Source of the DNA: Nipponacmea schrenckii
Taxonomy: Eukaryota > Mollusca > Gastropoda > Lottiidae
DNA length: 64,000 bases
NCBI GenBank assembly: GCA_030562195.1
Contig: JAUJPP010000003.1
Location: forward strand, 36,214,602-36,278,601
Direction of reading: 5' to 3'
The translations under genes and the position numbers were made by a program. Shown here in pieces: positions 32,801 through 46,657 of the stretch. Below the pieces are notes generated by a model, which was not told the DNA's origin, ran no database searches, and saw only the letters and a list, made by a program, of their open reading frames with translations. The stretch's first letter is position 1. Each line of letters opens with the position of its first letter.

Positions 32801-35800
32801 ACGTTTAGTAATTAACCACCATCCCTATAAAATAAAAAGTATATGAACCTGACGACCCGTTGAAAATAACGTAGATTGAGAATTTGATACAATAGCAAAG
32901 AAATTAAAAAAACTCACGTGTTTGTCACCAAAGAAGCTAGCTAAGTCGAGCCGGGTCTAAGGTTCCTTTTTTATATTGGTTGATCGGATTTCGCTCTTTA
33001 AATATAATATACATTTGTTATTTCACAATTATTAAAGTCAATTTCAAGATACGGAATAATACCTTATTTCAAAAATCAAAGTATAATAAGAAATTACACC
33101 TCTATATTTTTGTATCGCATTGGACCAAATATATCAGCATTTCAATGTAAAAACCAAGGAATCTATTTAATACGAGTTAAGTTGGATATAGGTATACGGA
33201 AAAACAAATAATACGTACCAGTCTCTGTTATAAATTATGAGTATTGTCACTTGATTATAAATTGTCAATAAGATAGTCACCAAGATAAATAGTTCTTGAT
33301 AAATCATTACGCAAATCAGATTACAGACAGACATCTGGGTATTAACCACATGAAAATGGATGTAAATATTTAGCTTTTCGTCAACTTTTGTCCCGTGGTG
33401 CAATCATTTAGTCTATTTCATAATTCTTTTGTCACTATATTAAATAAAGATAGTGAGTTTTAGTGTAAGTAAGCGCTTCAATTTAGTAATTCATTCTCAT
33501 CTTACTAACATAATTCGTGTCCTTAAGATGTCATGATTCAAATTGAAGGGGCTAAACTGGAAAAAGCTTCCACCTGCAAGCTGTGTGCGTTGCAGATGTC
33601 TCAACACGTGGATATGCAAATTTAATTAACAACGATTTTAAGGTCACCAAAATATTCAGCCAATTAAATATAAAAAAGGTAATAAAAAAGGTGTTGTAAA
33701 GTAAGGAACTTCATTAGTTTCTCGTCAGTCATTTAGGTCCAATTCAGTAAAAAGAAACATCTTCCTACATTTTAATCTTTATTGCTAATGTAATTAAAAA
33801 TTTAAATGATTTTCGTTATTATATAACTTGAACTGTTTTATATGATTTTTATGAGTCAATTATCGTTTGAAAATTTTCTATCATTTGTATTTAAAGAAAT
33901 ATGATTGATGACAGCGAGAGGAAAATAACATGTCTTGAAAACTGATCTTTTTTTGTTAACTCAATTTGATTAATCCATCATATTAATACTACAGATTTGA
34001 TTTCATCTTGCAATCCATCAACATTTAAACCAATCAATGTATCCAATATTCGCCCACAATCATTAGGATTTGGAAAATTTATAGCCAAAAACATGACCTA
34101 TGTTTCAGACGTTATAAAATAAGCACAAGACGAAATTGTATTTTGCTTTCGCCTGAGGACAACCTTTTACATCCTGTCAAAATTTAACGAACCAGTAAGC
34201 AGCACAGTGCATCTAACATGCGATATTTGAAACCTTGAACAACCAAAAGAAAATCAGCAATATTAAACCCGGCTTGGTCCGTCGTATTCGCCTGGGGACA
34301 ACTTTTTATATTTAAGTAATGTAATAATCCAAAACCTCGAGTAGGGTTTCTCATTTCCTCGCAACAAAAGAGGTCTCTACAGAAATGCTAATCTTATATG
34401 ATATCTATATATCTCTAATCAAATCAAACGAATCTTTAGAAAAACTGGAACACATATTGTCTGGATGCCAGACTTACACTTAAAAATTCTCTTCTCCAAT
34501 GCGGAGAAGAATGAATTAATACAACAATTGCTAGCACTATTTAATATATTATATTCTCTAAAGGCTTGAGAGCTGCACTTGACATATTCCAGAACTTTTG
34601 AAGATGAAGAAGTATTACAGTGCAAATCAGAACATGCCTAAATCGTGTTTACTTCAAAATGCGTTTATAATGAGGCATATGATAAGACTTTTTTGAATTT
34701 GTTCACTTTAACGCTTACATTCACACACAGTCTAATATTTCCATTTGATAAACGTATTGTTACATCTGTGATTTGGCAACAGGATAGATATAATTTTAAA
34801 CTTAAATATCAAGGAAGCCCCAGCGAACTGAGACTTATATTAATATCTTTCTCTTCTCGTTATTAAGAAGCCTAACAAACCCTCGTTATTGAGAAATAGT
34901 TTGATGATCGAGTGAGACTTTTATCAAACAATCAGATATTGGAACACGTTTTTTCAAACTATTCAAGCCATAAATATCAGTATTTAATGTGGTTAAAAGA
35001 TAGATGTAGGAGACAATAAGTAAATATTTTTTACCATACCAAATAGAAGTTGAAGGTTATCACATTTCCCTATTTGCTTTTTGATAAGATTGACTTTAAG
35101 CAAGCTGTTGAACCACTGATCGTGTTTTTTCCTTGAACTGTCTAATTACCTTGCAGATCTAATCGGCCATCAAATTTTCAATACACGATAAGCTATCATT
35201 TTAAGGATGATGATCAAGGTTTCCAGTAAGCAGCTTTTTCATGAATAAACTGATTCATCGGAAACTTGCGTTCTGGGAAGAAATATTGTATTAAATTAGT
35301 ATTAGTGCTAATTATGACCATCGTATTGACTTACCATTCACTCAGATGAACATTGTAGTTAAATTATACAATTACAGAGACAGACAATATTGTTCTTGCT
35401 ATATTTCTCTGATTAAAAAAGACACATTCGTTATCCGTTTTACAAATCATACCTTAGTCTCAAATTTGATTTTTTTTAGTCAAGCCAATCACTAATACTT
35501 TTCGCAGCTCACCCTAGACTTTGAGTGTTAAATTCCATGTGTATTTAGAATTATCTGCATTTTAAAGTTAAAAAGACGATTCGCCTTTTCTTAAAATGTA
35601 TAGAGAAGAGACGTGGAAATAAAACGGGTTTCATCTTTGATTCAGATACCACTACAACACGAGTTTGATAATACTTTAAAGTACTTTTTACGTTTTACAT
35701 TATTGCTATTATAACTATCAGAATGGATACTATTTTGCTTAATGATAATTGTATGGTAATGGACTGGAAAGAGAACTGTCATTAATATATCTTTCCAATA

Positions 35801-36926
35801 CAAAATCACTAAAGCCTTTTAAATGTGAATCTATAAGAATCCACAAAGTTTTATATACGATTCAAATGTATTTGTTAATTAACCATCAGACAAGTTTTAA
35901 CAGATTGGCGGTGTTTTCGAACAATACAGGATCATTCCAAATAACTATCAAAAATACATAAATGATTTAAAATACAATCTAAATATAGTTTACCAGATAG
36001 TCTAGAAAGATATTTTCCTTCTTGTCTGGCGTATTATGTATATATACAAAGTTCTATTTGCGCACTTCCGAATGATCCTGGTTCGTCTGTATAGAATGGA
36101 ATTGTGAAATTGAACCCTCTTCGGAAATCACAGGTCACTTCGCGGGTAGGAGGTGTTAGTTTTATCAAGAATAATACTATCGATTAATTAGAGCACAACA
36201 GATGGAAAGAAAAAGTGCTGAAGAATGCCTTATGGTGTCATTGTAAAATTACTCACATTTCACAAAATCAAATACGCCTAAAAGGTACATTATTTTGAAA
36301 TGTTACTTATTATTTTCATTAATAATCAACGACAAACGTTGTTGTGTGTTATATTGGGCTCTCATTATAAGAAAAACATGAAGCTATGTCATTCATTTGT
36401 GCTGATAATTCTGCAAGGTCATTAAATGCAGATTGTTTCGATTTCAGAGGTAAAAGGTAGTAAGGTATACCAGCTCTTATAATGGTCAATATCGTGAAAT
36501 TTTCAGACTTGACCAGTATAAAAAATATACTCCCGAATTCCTGGATATTTTAATAAATCCATAAAACTACATAATTATTCATTAACTTAAGCAATTTTGA
36601 AACACTCTTAGCGTTTTCCAATAATTTACTAAGAATGGGTATATCTCGTTATATAGAGAAATTTTTTTTTAGTCATGGCACCTAGTAAGTCTAACTGATG
36701 AATGTGTATTCTTCATTTCATGTCCATTTTAAGAGGTATAGTATTTCTTTAATGTGCATTCTGAAGCATTCAACCTTGGAATTAAAGTCCCACCTTAACG
36801 ACTGAAGAGATTTCTCTTGTCAGTCCCTTATTCTGCATTACAGATTTACTGACAAATCTGTCAATTCCATGGGGAGTTGCTCCGGGATCAACCGCATTAA
36901 TTTATCCCATGGATTTGCAAGATTTG
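29830..36926. other. Long intergenic stretch, nothing recognised
   Basis: Seven kilobases of AT-rich DNA with only short, domain-free frames on either strand. A run of 12 C lies at 31065-31076. I see no RNA gene, clear repeat structure or coding exon that I can support here. Confidence 0.4.
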
Positions 36927-37406
36927 TTATAAAAAACTATCCGCCTTATTGTTTCCAAGGAAACTAAACAACTGCCACAAAAGTTAACCAGACTGTCCTC
37001 TCCAAGGCGGTCATCTTAGCAACACATTGATAATCACGAACGAGGGTTCGAATTTGAAGGCCATCAAACACACCTGCTTTGATCTTCTCAAATGATAACC
37101 CTGGTATTGATGTGATGAAGTGTCGGAAAAATTCACTTTCGGTATTAAGTACCTTGACAAATTGTTTCATCAAACCTAATTTGATGTGAAGAGGAGGAAA
37201 GATCCAATTCTTGTTTATAATTGGGTTATGTTTGGTATTTGGTATACCTGCTTCAAGAGTTTCACGAGCAGGCCAGTCCTTCTGGACCAAGTATCTGTCT
37301 CGTGCTCGGCTGTCCCACATACAGAGGTAACATGGAAACTTGTTAATATTTTTCTGCTAACCAAAAAGTTGACTAGTTTCAAGTCTACACAAATGACCCA
37401 GTTGTG
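36927..37406 (-). pseudogene. Frameshifted TE-associated protein remnant
   Basis: Minus-strand blocks occur in the expected order of a protein family seen repeatedly in arthropod, cnidarian and other invertebrate genomes, probably transposon-associated. They are HNWVICVDLKLVNFLVS, FPCYLCMWDSRARDRYLV, QKDWPARETLEAG, FPPLHIKLGLMKQFVKVLN, LSFEKIKAGVFDGLQIR and MTALERTVWLTFVAVV. The upstream and main blocks are in one frame with no stop between 37406 and the TAG at 36964. A shift to another frame then continues as SFLGNNKADSF to about 36927. Sequence expected further downstream in the family is absent. It is therefore a partial, broken copy. The molecular function of the family is not established to my knowledge. 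Confidence 0.65.
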
Positions 37407-37591
37407 CTCATGATATGAACATCATATGTCACCATAGTCTTCTCGAAAAGGCACTGAATAACCAATAGACACTGCCCCATAAACATTACCAGTTCATTAA
37501 GAAGCCCTCGGATATCATGGCATAATTCTTACGTCGTAAAACGCTTTTATACGCAGGGATACGGCATTTGCCGATGTTCTTCAGGGCATCG

Positions 37592-37960
37592 ATTTATACT
37601 TACATAGCCAGCGAGACACGCCGTTCAACGGCGTTTGACGGCGTACTTTTTCTAGAGTTCAACTGTGTTGAACTTTCCAGCGTTTGCGCTAGCAAACGCC
37701 GGCAATCAACCAATCACAAGTAGCTATTGTACAACACAGACAAGGAGTGATTTGAATCTTTTCTTTAAACACTGACAACGTTTATTAGACAAATGAGATG
37801 TTGATAATTGAGGTTGAAAAATTTAAGTGTTTGTACTTGACAACCCGGCGCATGCGGGCGTTAGCGCGCACGTTTTTACACTTAAGACGCTAACCGGCGT
37901 AACGTTTTACGGCGTTAAGGGGCGTTTAACGTCGTTTGACACCATGATAAGTATAAACCC
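37592..37960. mobile_element. GC-rich MITE-like island
   Basis: A 370 bp island, clearly richer in GC than its surroundings, is bounded by 'tttatactta' on the left and its near-inverse 'gataagtataaa' on the right. Inside the ends, phrases such as 'acggcgtttgacggcg' and 'aacgtcgtttgaca' and 'acggcgtt' recur in both orientations, giving imperfect inverted repeats. No frame is open. Terminal 'gtttatactt' is seen in several short non-autonomous DNA transposons; the superfamily is not assigned. A clear target duplication was not found. Confidence 0.5.
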
Positions 37961-39234
37961 AGCTTAAGTCGTTAAGTTCTGTCTGGTGGAGGTCCAGTCT
38001 CAGTAGATCCGATGGTGCCAACTTTTCCGGCAATTCACAGTCACAACTGTCTTAATCGCTGGTATCATGTCCAACGTCTCTATCTTCTAATTAGGATCAT
38101 CAAAATATAAATATATCAAATCGTTTATATATGGTTTATGTACGTTCACAATTTCATAAACCCAAAATTGCATGAAAACTAGAGCTTGTGCAGAAAACTA
38201 ATTTAAGATTTTCAGCAACTGAAACTCCTTTAGTATGACGTCCAATGCAACAACTGCAAGTTAAAAGAAATAGTGTTCCACAGTGAAGGAATCAGTTAAA
38301 ACGACCAAATCGATTCAACAAGATTTAATAACATTTCGACATTTACAAAATGTTCTCACTTCATAATGTGTGTCATGTTGTGAATACGTTTCGGTTTCTT
38401 GACATCCTGTATGCTCCAATTTTTGTATTATCTTCTAAATAAAGACTGAAAATGAAACATCTGTCCCGGAATAGAAATGGTTGAAATGAACTTGTTATCG
38501 ATTCAAGTCAATCAGAGGAGAAAGAAACCATGTTCTTCTTACAAATCTAATATCGGGTTAATTGGTGTTTTGTAGTTTCATTTTACTGTAACTAAAGACA
38601 TCCATATAGATCCTATTTAAACCACATTCTTTTATATGGTATTCTTTTTTCTTTTAATGTCAAATGAAGACAAATCCTTACAATCATGGGTAAATGTGTT
38701 TAGTAATGGTCACCATTCAGTGTCTATGTTTAGATCTCTCGCATGAATTACTTGAACATTATCCAAGACCTCTTTAACAGTTTCCTTTCTATTTAGATAG
38801 GCTTCTCAATACAATGATTTATAGCAATGTCTCTTGATTTTTTCACTTGAATGGTAGACAATCTTATCGACATTTCAATCGTTGCCTTACTTCAACTTGA
38901 ATGTTGAAACCAGCGTGAAAAACTATATTAATCTAACCAATTTTCAGATTGATCTGTTCTGTCTGGATTGGTTGACAGTATTTTTAATATTGTGGTAGTG
39001 AACTTAGTACTCTGTCTCCTCGTAACGTCTTACTATTTAAAGTAGGGCCTACTGTGGAAGGGTTGAAAGATCAGATTAGGATTAGTCTACATCTTATTGC
39101 GTAAAAGATAATCAAAAGGCGACATCTAAGGAAAATCTGGTATATGTTATATCAGATTTCTTACTACGAAACGAAACATTTTTCAATCTTTGAAGATTTT
39201 TGGAATTTAAAAGATAGCTTTTCAAGAATCATAC
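37961..39234. other. Intergenic stretch, nothing recognised
   Basis: AT-rich sequence without supported features. Confidence 0.4.
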
Positions 39235-39850
39235 CTAGGCAATAACTCATTAAATATTTTTCAGTATTTTTTGTTATTAAACGGGTTCACTCATGGGTGA
39301 TAACAAATAATTTCAAAAAAAATGATATTAATTGATATTTAATATTTTTCGATTTATCTGATTTTCAATAGGGTTCATCCTCAGGTGATTACAAATACAC
39401 ATGTCAAGTTTCGTAAAAATCGGTCAAGAATTGTGACGTAGAGTGTTTACAAAACAATAACAATCGAACACATTTTAAAGAGCAAGGGCAATAATCTATA
39501 TTAAATATATTTCGATATTTTTCATTTTTTAAAAAGGTTCAGCAAGTTTTGTCAATATCGGTCAAGAATTATACCTTGTAGAATGTTTACAAGCCAAAAA
39601 TGAACGCAATTTCCAAAACAAGGGCAATAACTGATACTACTTTTTCTCTCGATTTAATTGATTTTCGATTGGGTTCATCCTTAATAAATATTTAAGTCAA
39701 GTTTCATCAAAATCCATTAAGAATTGTTCTTTGAAGAGTGTTTACAATCTAAAATTGAACGCGTTTTAAAGAACAAGGGCTCATACTAAATTTTTTTCGA
39801 TTTTACTTATTTTCAAAAGGGTTCATCCTTGCGTGAACATACATACCTCG
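39235..39850 (+). repeat. Second array of the pearl-like core repeat
   Basis: The same unit as at 1-2140 recurs: 'gggttcatcc' phrases near 39370, 39670 and 39819, with 'tcggtcaagaattgtgac', 'gtagagtgtttacaa' and 'aacaagggcaataa' in the same order and orientation. Units are truncated in places. No ACGG-type end or terminal hairpin is visible, so this is a fragment. Confidence 0.6.
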
Positions 39851-42800
39851 AATCCACTAAACGTGATAGAAAGAAACCAACCATAATCTTGTACTTTCAT
39901 TTTCATGACCCAGTAAATTCGAAATTTGGATTGGTGAGGAATTTGAAATGACCACTGAGCGAGTGAAATTCTGAAAAAAACTTTGGCGCAACAATAGAGG
40001 AGACATGAGTGGTGTAGGGGGATAATGATGGTATGATTGAACTACAAAAACATCCATCTTTCCATCGAAGTTTGGAATTTTTATATCCAACCAATACTTT
40101 ATCATTTGCTTTCTACATTTGTTAATAATAATATTATCTATTATTCATTTTTAAAAAATGATCCAACTGAAAGGGATCCATGACATAAACCTCATGTGCA
40201 GAAAAAACAAGATTGTAGTTCTTCGCAAATAAAATAGAATGTTTCTCTGCTCTCTAGTTTTATTTTTTTTTTAGAAACAAATGAATTTCAAACAAAATAT
40301 ATGTATTTTTGAAAAAACTCTTATGTCAAGGATCAATTTAAGCGGTATCGTATCAGAAACAACTTTTGATCAAATATTCTTATGATAGGGTTAATTAAAA
40401 ATCTTAGAGTCCGAAATAGTAAATAGTAACGTCTCATATAATAGGCTTTATTTAAGGGAGGTTATGGTCTAGTTTGCTTTTAGACCTTCTAATTCGGAAA
40501 AAAGTTTCTACAACATGTTCACCACTCCCAAAATGCTGTCTTATTTCTCAATAGCCTCCGCTCTTCCCTATTTTCCTTTTAGACCTTCTAATTCCAAAAA
40601 AACAAAATCAGAACATGATGCACCACTCTTTTTAATGGGACATCCTACTAACCTTCTCACGTCCCTATTTGCTTGCCTAGCTCTTTCTCTCATCTGTGAA
40701 TTTCTCATCAGTTTGAAATAGAAATAGAATTATTTTCAACTGTAATTTAATATTGCCCCTTTAGATATTGCTAACTGGCTCTATATGCGTTCATAATATA
40801 TCATTTGATTAAAAATTGCTGGCATCGATGATGTTTCGATTTCGAGCAACGCTCTTATTTCAGTTTTGTCTGAAAACATTTGTGTTAGAAGCTATGGTTT
40901 CCATTCCATTTTGATGAAATATTTATGTATAGAATGGGTCGTGAAAGACGCCTTAACAGGAGAGGTGTAAACTTTAATATAATTGCAAATAACACATTTT
41001 GAATGAAACATACTTTGCTAGTAATCCTTACCGGGTTTTAAGGCATCTAAATACATGTAAAACATATTCCATGTAGAATTAAACTAGTATTTTTGGACAA
41101 AGTAACCTTATAAAAGAACCAAGTCTAATTGGTTATGTACTCAAGAAAGTATTAGAATTACATTTTGATGAGAGACATTAACCTTTTATGAGCACAAAAC
41201 AATTTGAAAACTATTATTCTTGGATTTATTCCCGAAAGTCTCATCTTCCAAAACAGTTGAAAATGTTATGTTAAATTGTTACACAGTTGAAGGAAATGTA
41301 CTTTATGTTCTATTGTAAAAAATTTTCATGATAACCAATTCAGGCAATAAACAGAACAGTCATCTGAAAGATATGACATTATACTCGGTTGAAAATTTGA
41401 CATGAATTGAAAATAGTTTTTCTGGATTGTTCTATAAGCGGAAGTTATTTGTAACAATTAGTTGTGTTATGTATTGTTATGTCAGGTTTACAGAGGAATT
41501 CTGATTACCTTAAGAAAGACAAATTAAATAAAAAAAAATAGATGTTGTGAACATAACCTTTCATCAAAAACGCAGGAAAAACATTCAGGTCCCTGTGGAG
41601 CTCATTAATCATTTCCACAGCATAATTTTACGGTACAAGTCACGGAAAAATACTAAAATATATCTGAAACAATTTAATAAAATAATCTACGTATGAAAAG
41701 TCAACCATCCCAATTGATCATTTTGATGTATGTTTAATTAATAGTCTCCTGGGTTTTCATTTCAATTCCGATCCACAAAGTAATCATCTTCACCATCATT
41801 CATTGCAGGCTTTTTGTTGACATTTCATTTGTACATTCTGGTAGAGGCCACGTCTCACTGCCGTACTTCACATTAGTCAAACAAAGTGCTTAATAACGTA
41901 GCAAACAAAACTAAAATATTTCCACAAGATTACCGTCTTGATTTAATGTCAGTTCTAATTAGGATTTCACATCAGCTGTATCGAGATTGGTCAAAGAAAT
42001 ACTATAGAATAAGGATTGTTTCTAGGATATGGAATAATTGCAGTTGCTGTCTGGAATCAATAGGATGATTCAGGTGAGAGAAGAGACCTCGTTATGCTGT
42101 GAAGATGTAATTTATTTTGTCAGATGTTCATTAATATAACACCAAAGTAGAGAAATTCATTTTCCTAATTGCAGCAAGACAAATTATGTCAGATTTAACA
42201 AAGCAAACTTAACAAGTATCCCATTTCTACCAACTGTTGAGGGATGGTTTTTATATCCTGACCATCCAAACATTCCAAAAGGAAATAAAATATTAGTATT
42301 TTTAATTGATAGAAGTAAGGTCAGTCACTTTGGTTGGGAGTTTAGCTGCACAATTATATTATCAACCAGACAAACGAACATTCCGTACACACACTGTCCT
42401 TTCTGAATCAAACCGTAAAATTTATTTAAAACAGCTCATACATTTTGATACCAATAAGTATAGCTGTTACAAAATAAATGTATAAAAAAAATTCCATCAA
42501 AATTAATGGGAATTAAATACACTATGACTGAAAATGAAGTTTGTATTCGAGTTAACTAATACAAATGGAGAAATACTTGGAATTTATGAGACATTTACGA
42601 TTCATAAGGGACTGAGTTTTTCGAGTTGATCAGTTATAACTTAGTAGTAAAGGGATATTTATCTACTCAAATGCCTTGAGGACTTTTTAAAATCTAATTT
42701 AGTTAACATTATACACAATTTCTCAGTCTGTCTTTGAAAAACTTAAAAGGTTTGTGAGATTAGTAAATCTTGTATAAGTATTAGAATTACACAAGGATTA

Positions 42801-43627
42801 ATCATCCACAATCGAATAGAACATTATATTCATGTAAACATACATTTAAATTTATTAAAATATAAATCAATAATGTTCCAAATTAACACAGTTGTCTGTT
42901 TTAACTCTTTTAAAAAAAGGCTTCTATCAATGTATAAGTTGCTACCGAGTACTGATCTGCCACACTACTCATATTGTATTTAGGTAAACAATATTACTGT
43001 TTCCGGGTTTACCCACTTTACTGTCTAAAGGATGAGAAAAGAAAAAAAGCAAAAAGAAAGAAATAAAAAATGTTTGCTCCATATAAAAATATATCTTTTA
43101 CAATTGTTTGTGATCAGTTCGATCACATTTATATTTTTATATATGATTTTTTATCAATATGGCAGCGAGTACCGATTTGCATGTCACATTTTATGATGAT
43201 AATGATCGAAAACAATTTGAAAATCCGACCGCTTTCTACAAGCAAATGGAGTTAATTACAAATGATTACCCATCTATTACCATTTAGAAAGAAGACAAAA
43301 ATGGGTGAATAACTTATAAATTGATAGGCAAATGTCAGAAAAGAAGTTCCAAATGGTTCATCGATCATCGTTACATTGAGGTTTACAGAATAATACCATT
43401 GAATTAACCATTTCATTTAAACCATTAAGCTAAAACTATTACAGCTTATGATTAAAATAAACCAAACCACTCGAAGTCAAAATAATAATAAATCAATGTT
43501 CGAATATCAATGTGTCAAAATCCCTATTATGCCAAAGAAGACCAAGCGTACGTGTCGCCTTTATAAATTCAAAAATATGGAAAATACAATGGGCATTGTC
43601 GAATTATAATATACTTTTTTTATAATA
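39851..43627. other. Intergenic stretch, nothing supported
   Basis: The phrase 'tttagaccttctaattc' occurs twice (about 40480 and 40579) near short repeats. An open frame after a possible acceptor at 41809 (LFVDISFVHSGRGHVSLPYF) ends at 41893 and matches no family I know. Nothing here is strong enough to call. Confidence 0.35.
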
Positions 43628-43701
43628 TACATTGGCCAAGGTGCCAAATTCATCACGACTGCCGTCGGCGGCTCATTCAATTTGGCACCTTGCCCAATGT
43701 A
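43628..43701. repeat. Strong 26 bp-arm hairpin
   Basis: Arms TACATTGGCCAAGGTGCCAA(ATTCAT) and its inverse pair over 26 positions with two mismatches across a 22-nt GC-rich loop. It stands out in AT-rich surroundings. A miniature transposon relic is the simplest reading; a structured RNA is possible but unsupported. Confidence 0.65.
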
Positions 43702-44705
43702 TTCATATCACCGTAACTTAGGTGCAAGCTATGTTCAGAATACATCTTAATATATAGTTTTAATGGGAATGAGAACATTTAGTGATCAGGAAGTGAAATT
43801 TAGAAATCTGGATTATAAAAATAAGGAATCCTGGAAAGTGAACCTGTAGATAAGAGCTATACTGATGACATTGCCAATAAAAAGGGTAGTACACTTATAG
43901 GCAAACTTACAGGCAAGACTTATCCGTCCTTGTTGAAATGAATTGTTGCACATGTTAGGCATTAAAAACCATTATCCCGAACTGGATAACTTTATTTTAC
44001 CACTACCCTTGTGGACAATAAGCTATGTTTCTTATTTAAGATAATAAACAACACAAATTTCATGTTATGAATACCGTCATTCTTAATTCAGTAAAATATA
44101 TTGCATTATCGTTTATCACCCCTAAGTTAATTATATCAACAGTATGCTAAAATCTTAATGTAATTGTCAAAATACTTTCATGTCACAAAGCAGTAAATGC
44201 ATTAAAATGGATGAATTAATCTTAACAGCAAATATAATGGTAAATTATTGCAAATAAAAACAAGCCGCCTTATGGTACATTTGAATCCTCCGATGCAATC
44301 TTAATTGAATCATTACTTTCTAGCCTATAGTGAATAACACAATAAATCATTTTTGTCTCAGAACAGAACAAAAATGTTAAGAAGAAAGGAACAAACCCAC
44401 TACTTTGTTATTTGAATGCCATAATCATGCATAATCAAGGTATTAAACCTTGATATCGGCAATTTTCTTTATACTCCTCGTTGTATACGGATGGGCGGCG
44501 CATAAGCGCGCTATTAATCGTTTAAGGCTATAGCACAATATTTACTTTGTAAATGTATATAGAGAGACGAGGGACTATAATAGTCTGCACAAGGCACAAT
44601 TGAAATATAAGCCCCATCTTCAGGACGTACCGCAACAAACGAAACAAGATACATTTTACTGATCATTTTGTACATAATAATTTAAACACAAAATTACAAA
44701 TAAAA

Positions 44706-45182
44706 TTGAAACTGACAGTAATTTTTTTTCGTAATATCAAGGTTTCTGTGCTCGATTATTTGACAACAACTGATAATACAGGTCATCATATTGGCCACCA
44801 TGCAGGGTGCATGCCTTCCAGAATTAGGGTTCCAGTTCCACTTTTATTTAACGACAACCTTGACTGTATCATGAGTGGGGTTTCTGCATGTACATCACAG
44901 ATGGTAGTATACGAGTATGGTGAAGGGGATGTTCACATTTTACAGAACAGAGTTCTCTTGGGAAGTTATGTGTCGGGGCAGATTCTAGTATTGTCTGTAA
45001 ACCGTTTATGCCTCTCCGTGTTCCATAATGCAGAAAATTTCCAGGACTTATCAACAAACAGAAATCATTTGATCAGACTTTCTCCTTCACATTACCATTC
45101 CATAAATAAGACTTTTTTTTTTGCATTTTTCTTTTTTTTTTCTTTTTTTTTTTGTCGACAATTTTTTGGTTTATTGTTTTGA
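44706..45182 (+). other. 158-codon open frame of unknown status
   Basis: Among the longest unassigned open frames in the window. Residues 1-135 have ordinary composition with several Cys and His, while the end is phenylalanine runs from a T-rich tract (45111-45153). I recognise no domain, see no signal peptide and no partner exon. It may be an old element fragment or chance. Confidence 0.15.
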
Positions 45183-46437
45183 CACGTTATGGGTTTTGTA
45201 ACCTTTTTAAATGAGATGGTCTTGTGGTCAAGTTGTGATTTGTACCCCTCAAAATGTTAATAATGGACTGATTTTGAGAAATTTGGTGGAGAATTTAAAA
45301 TTCTTTCTTGCGTTAACAGAAATCAGCCATTCAAACGCTACCGACTCGATTGGCTTTGTCACCAGGTTTGTGCTACAATTGATTTTTATAATATGAACAT
45401 ACAGGCCATGATGTTCAACTCATCATCTGTCTGATCGCTGATGAGGCGACATGAAATCTGTCTACGTAAGATTCGTTTTACTATGCCTTAATTTTATTTT
45501 GATGGTTTATGGTTTTCAACCTTTTACTTGATTTTCGATGCAAAACAAATCCATTTTAGATCGTTTTTCGTCTACATAATGATTAAGATGGTTACAACTA
45601 TATTGTTCCTTTCGCACGGTACTGAATTGGTGAATTATTGAAATAACCTCTTTTTTTGTTTCGCACTGCCAAAAAGATATTTTGATCTTATCCAGGCGAA
45701 ACATACCTGGTATAATTTCTGGTTATAACCAAAAAAACAGCTTTAAAAGTACAAATAAAAACAAATAAACATCAAAGCTGTGATAAATTTCCGAAAATTA
45801 TGCAAGAAAAACAATAATTGATGGGGTATAATTGATATTCGAGTTTATCTGATCTTGCATAAATTTACTAACATCAATAATTCATATATAATTTGAATGT
45901 CAATTGGTATTTACCATGAGTATAATTGGTCAACAATCCAGTTTTCAGGGCAGTTCGCCAATAAATCATATTTAATGGGACAGAGATCACATTAATAATA
46001 TCTAAATTAACAGTTTAACAGTCTTCTTAGTACATAAAATAATGAACGTATAATAGCCAGAATCATTTCGAATGTCCAATTGCTATTGGTAAATTAAACG
46101 CTATTAAAATAACCAAATGTATATTCTTGCCTCACAACCGACAGAATACTTTGAACACATAGGTGAACATTTCAAAGAGTAGTCTTTAAGAAAGTTGTAA
46201 AGGTTGGTTGAAATAATTATGGTAAAAAAGTATTTCACCGATTCTGTAATCACAGATGCCTAGATGCCTGGCGTTTAATAAGACTCAGAGAGTCTGACGA
46301 GTTTGCCTCAATCATAAAATGATATTAAAATGCGATTAGATGATACTAAGCATGGTCGACACCCTAGGGGGCATGAATTACGGTGATGGGAGCAGAACAA
46401 ATGACGTTCTCTGATTGAAACCTTTTAAAATTCATAA

Positions 46438-46657
46438 GGGGTGGGGTGGCTTCGGGCCTGTCGACATACATCCGGGATCCCCTGATTTACAGTTTGTACC
46501 CGCCAGCGATCCGTCATTTGAATTCGAAATAGATAAAAACAAAGCTGCTCAGTATGTAGCAATACTATCCCTGTTCACTATACCTGTTATTGTCCTAGCT
46601 TCACTTCCTTTATCTCTTTATCTCTATTTCTTATTTTATTGTTTCATACTTGACTAG
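46438..46657 (+). CDS. Candidate terminal exon ending in a membrane segment
   Basis: After a possible acceptor (CATAAG at 46437) the frame reads GWGGFGPVDIHPGSPDLQF, a short polar stretch, then about 28 mainly hydrophobic residues (YVAILSLFTIPVIVLASLPL and onward) and a stop. The first 130 bases are richer in GC than the neighbourhood. The layout suits the last exon of a single-pass or tail-anchored membrane protein, but I do not recognise the family and see no partner exon upstream within a few kb. It could also be chance. Confidence 0.25.

Noticed and set aside
37030..37060. tRNA T-arm-like 'gggttcgaa' sequence
   Set aside because: No acceptor stem or anticodon arm can be folded around it, and it lies within the coding remnant on the other strand.
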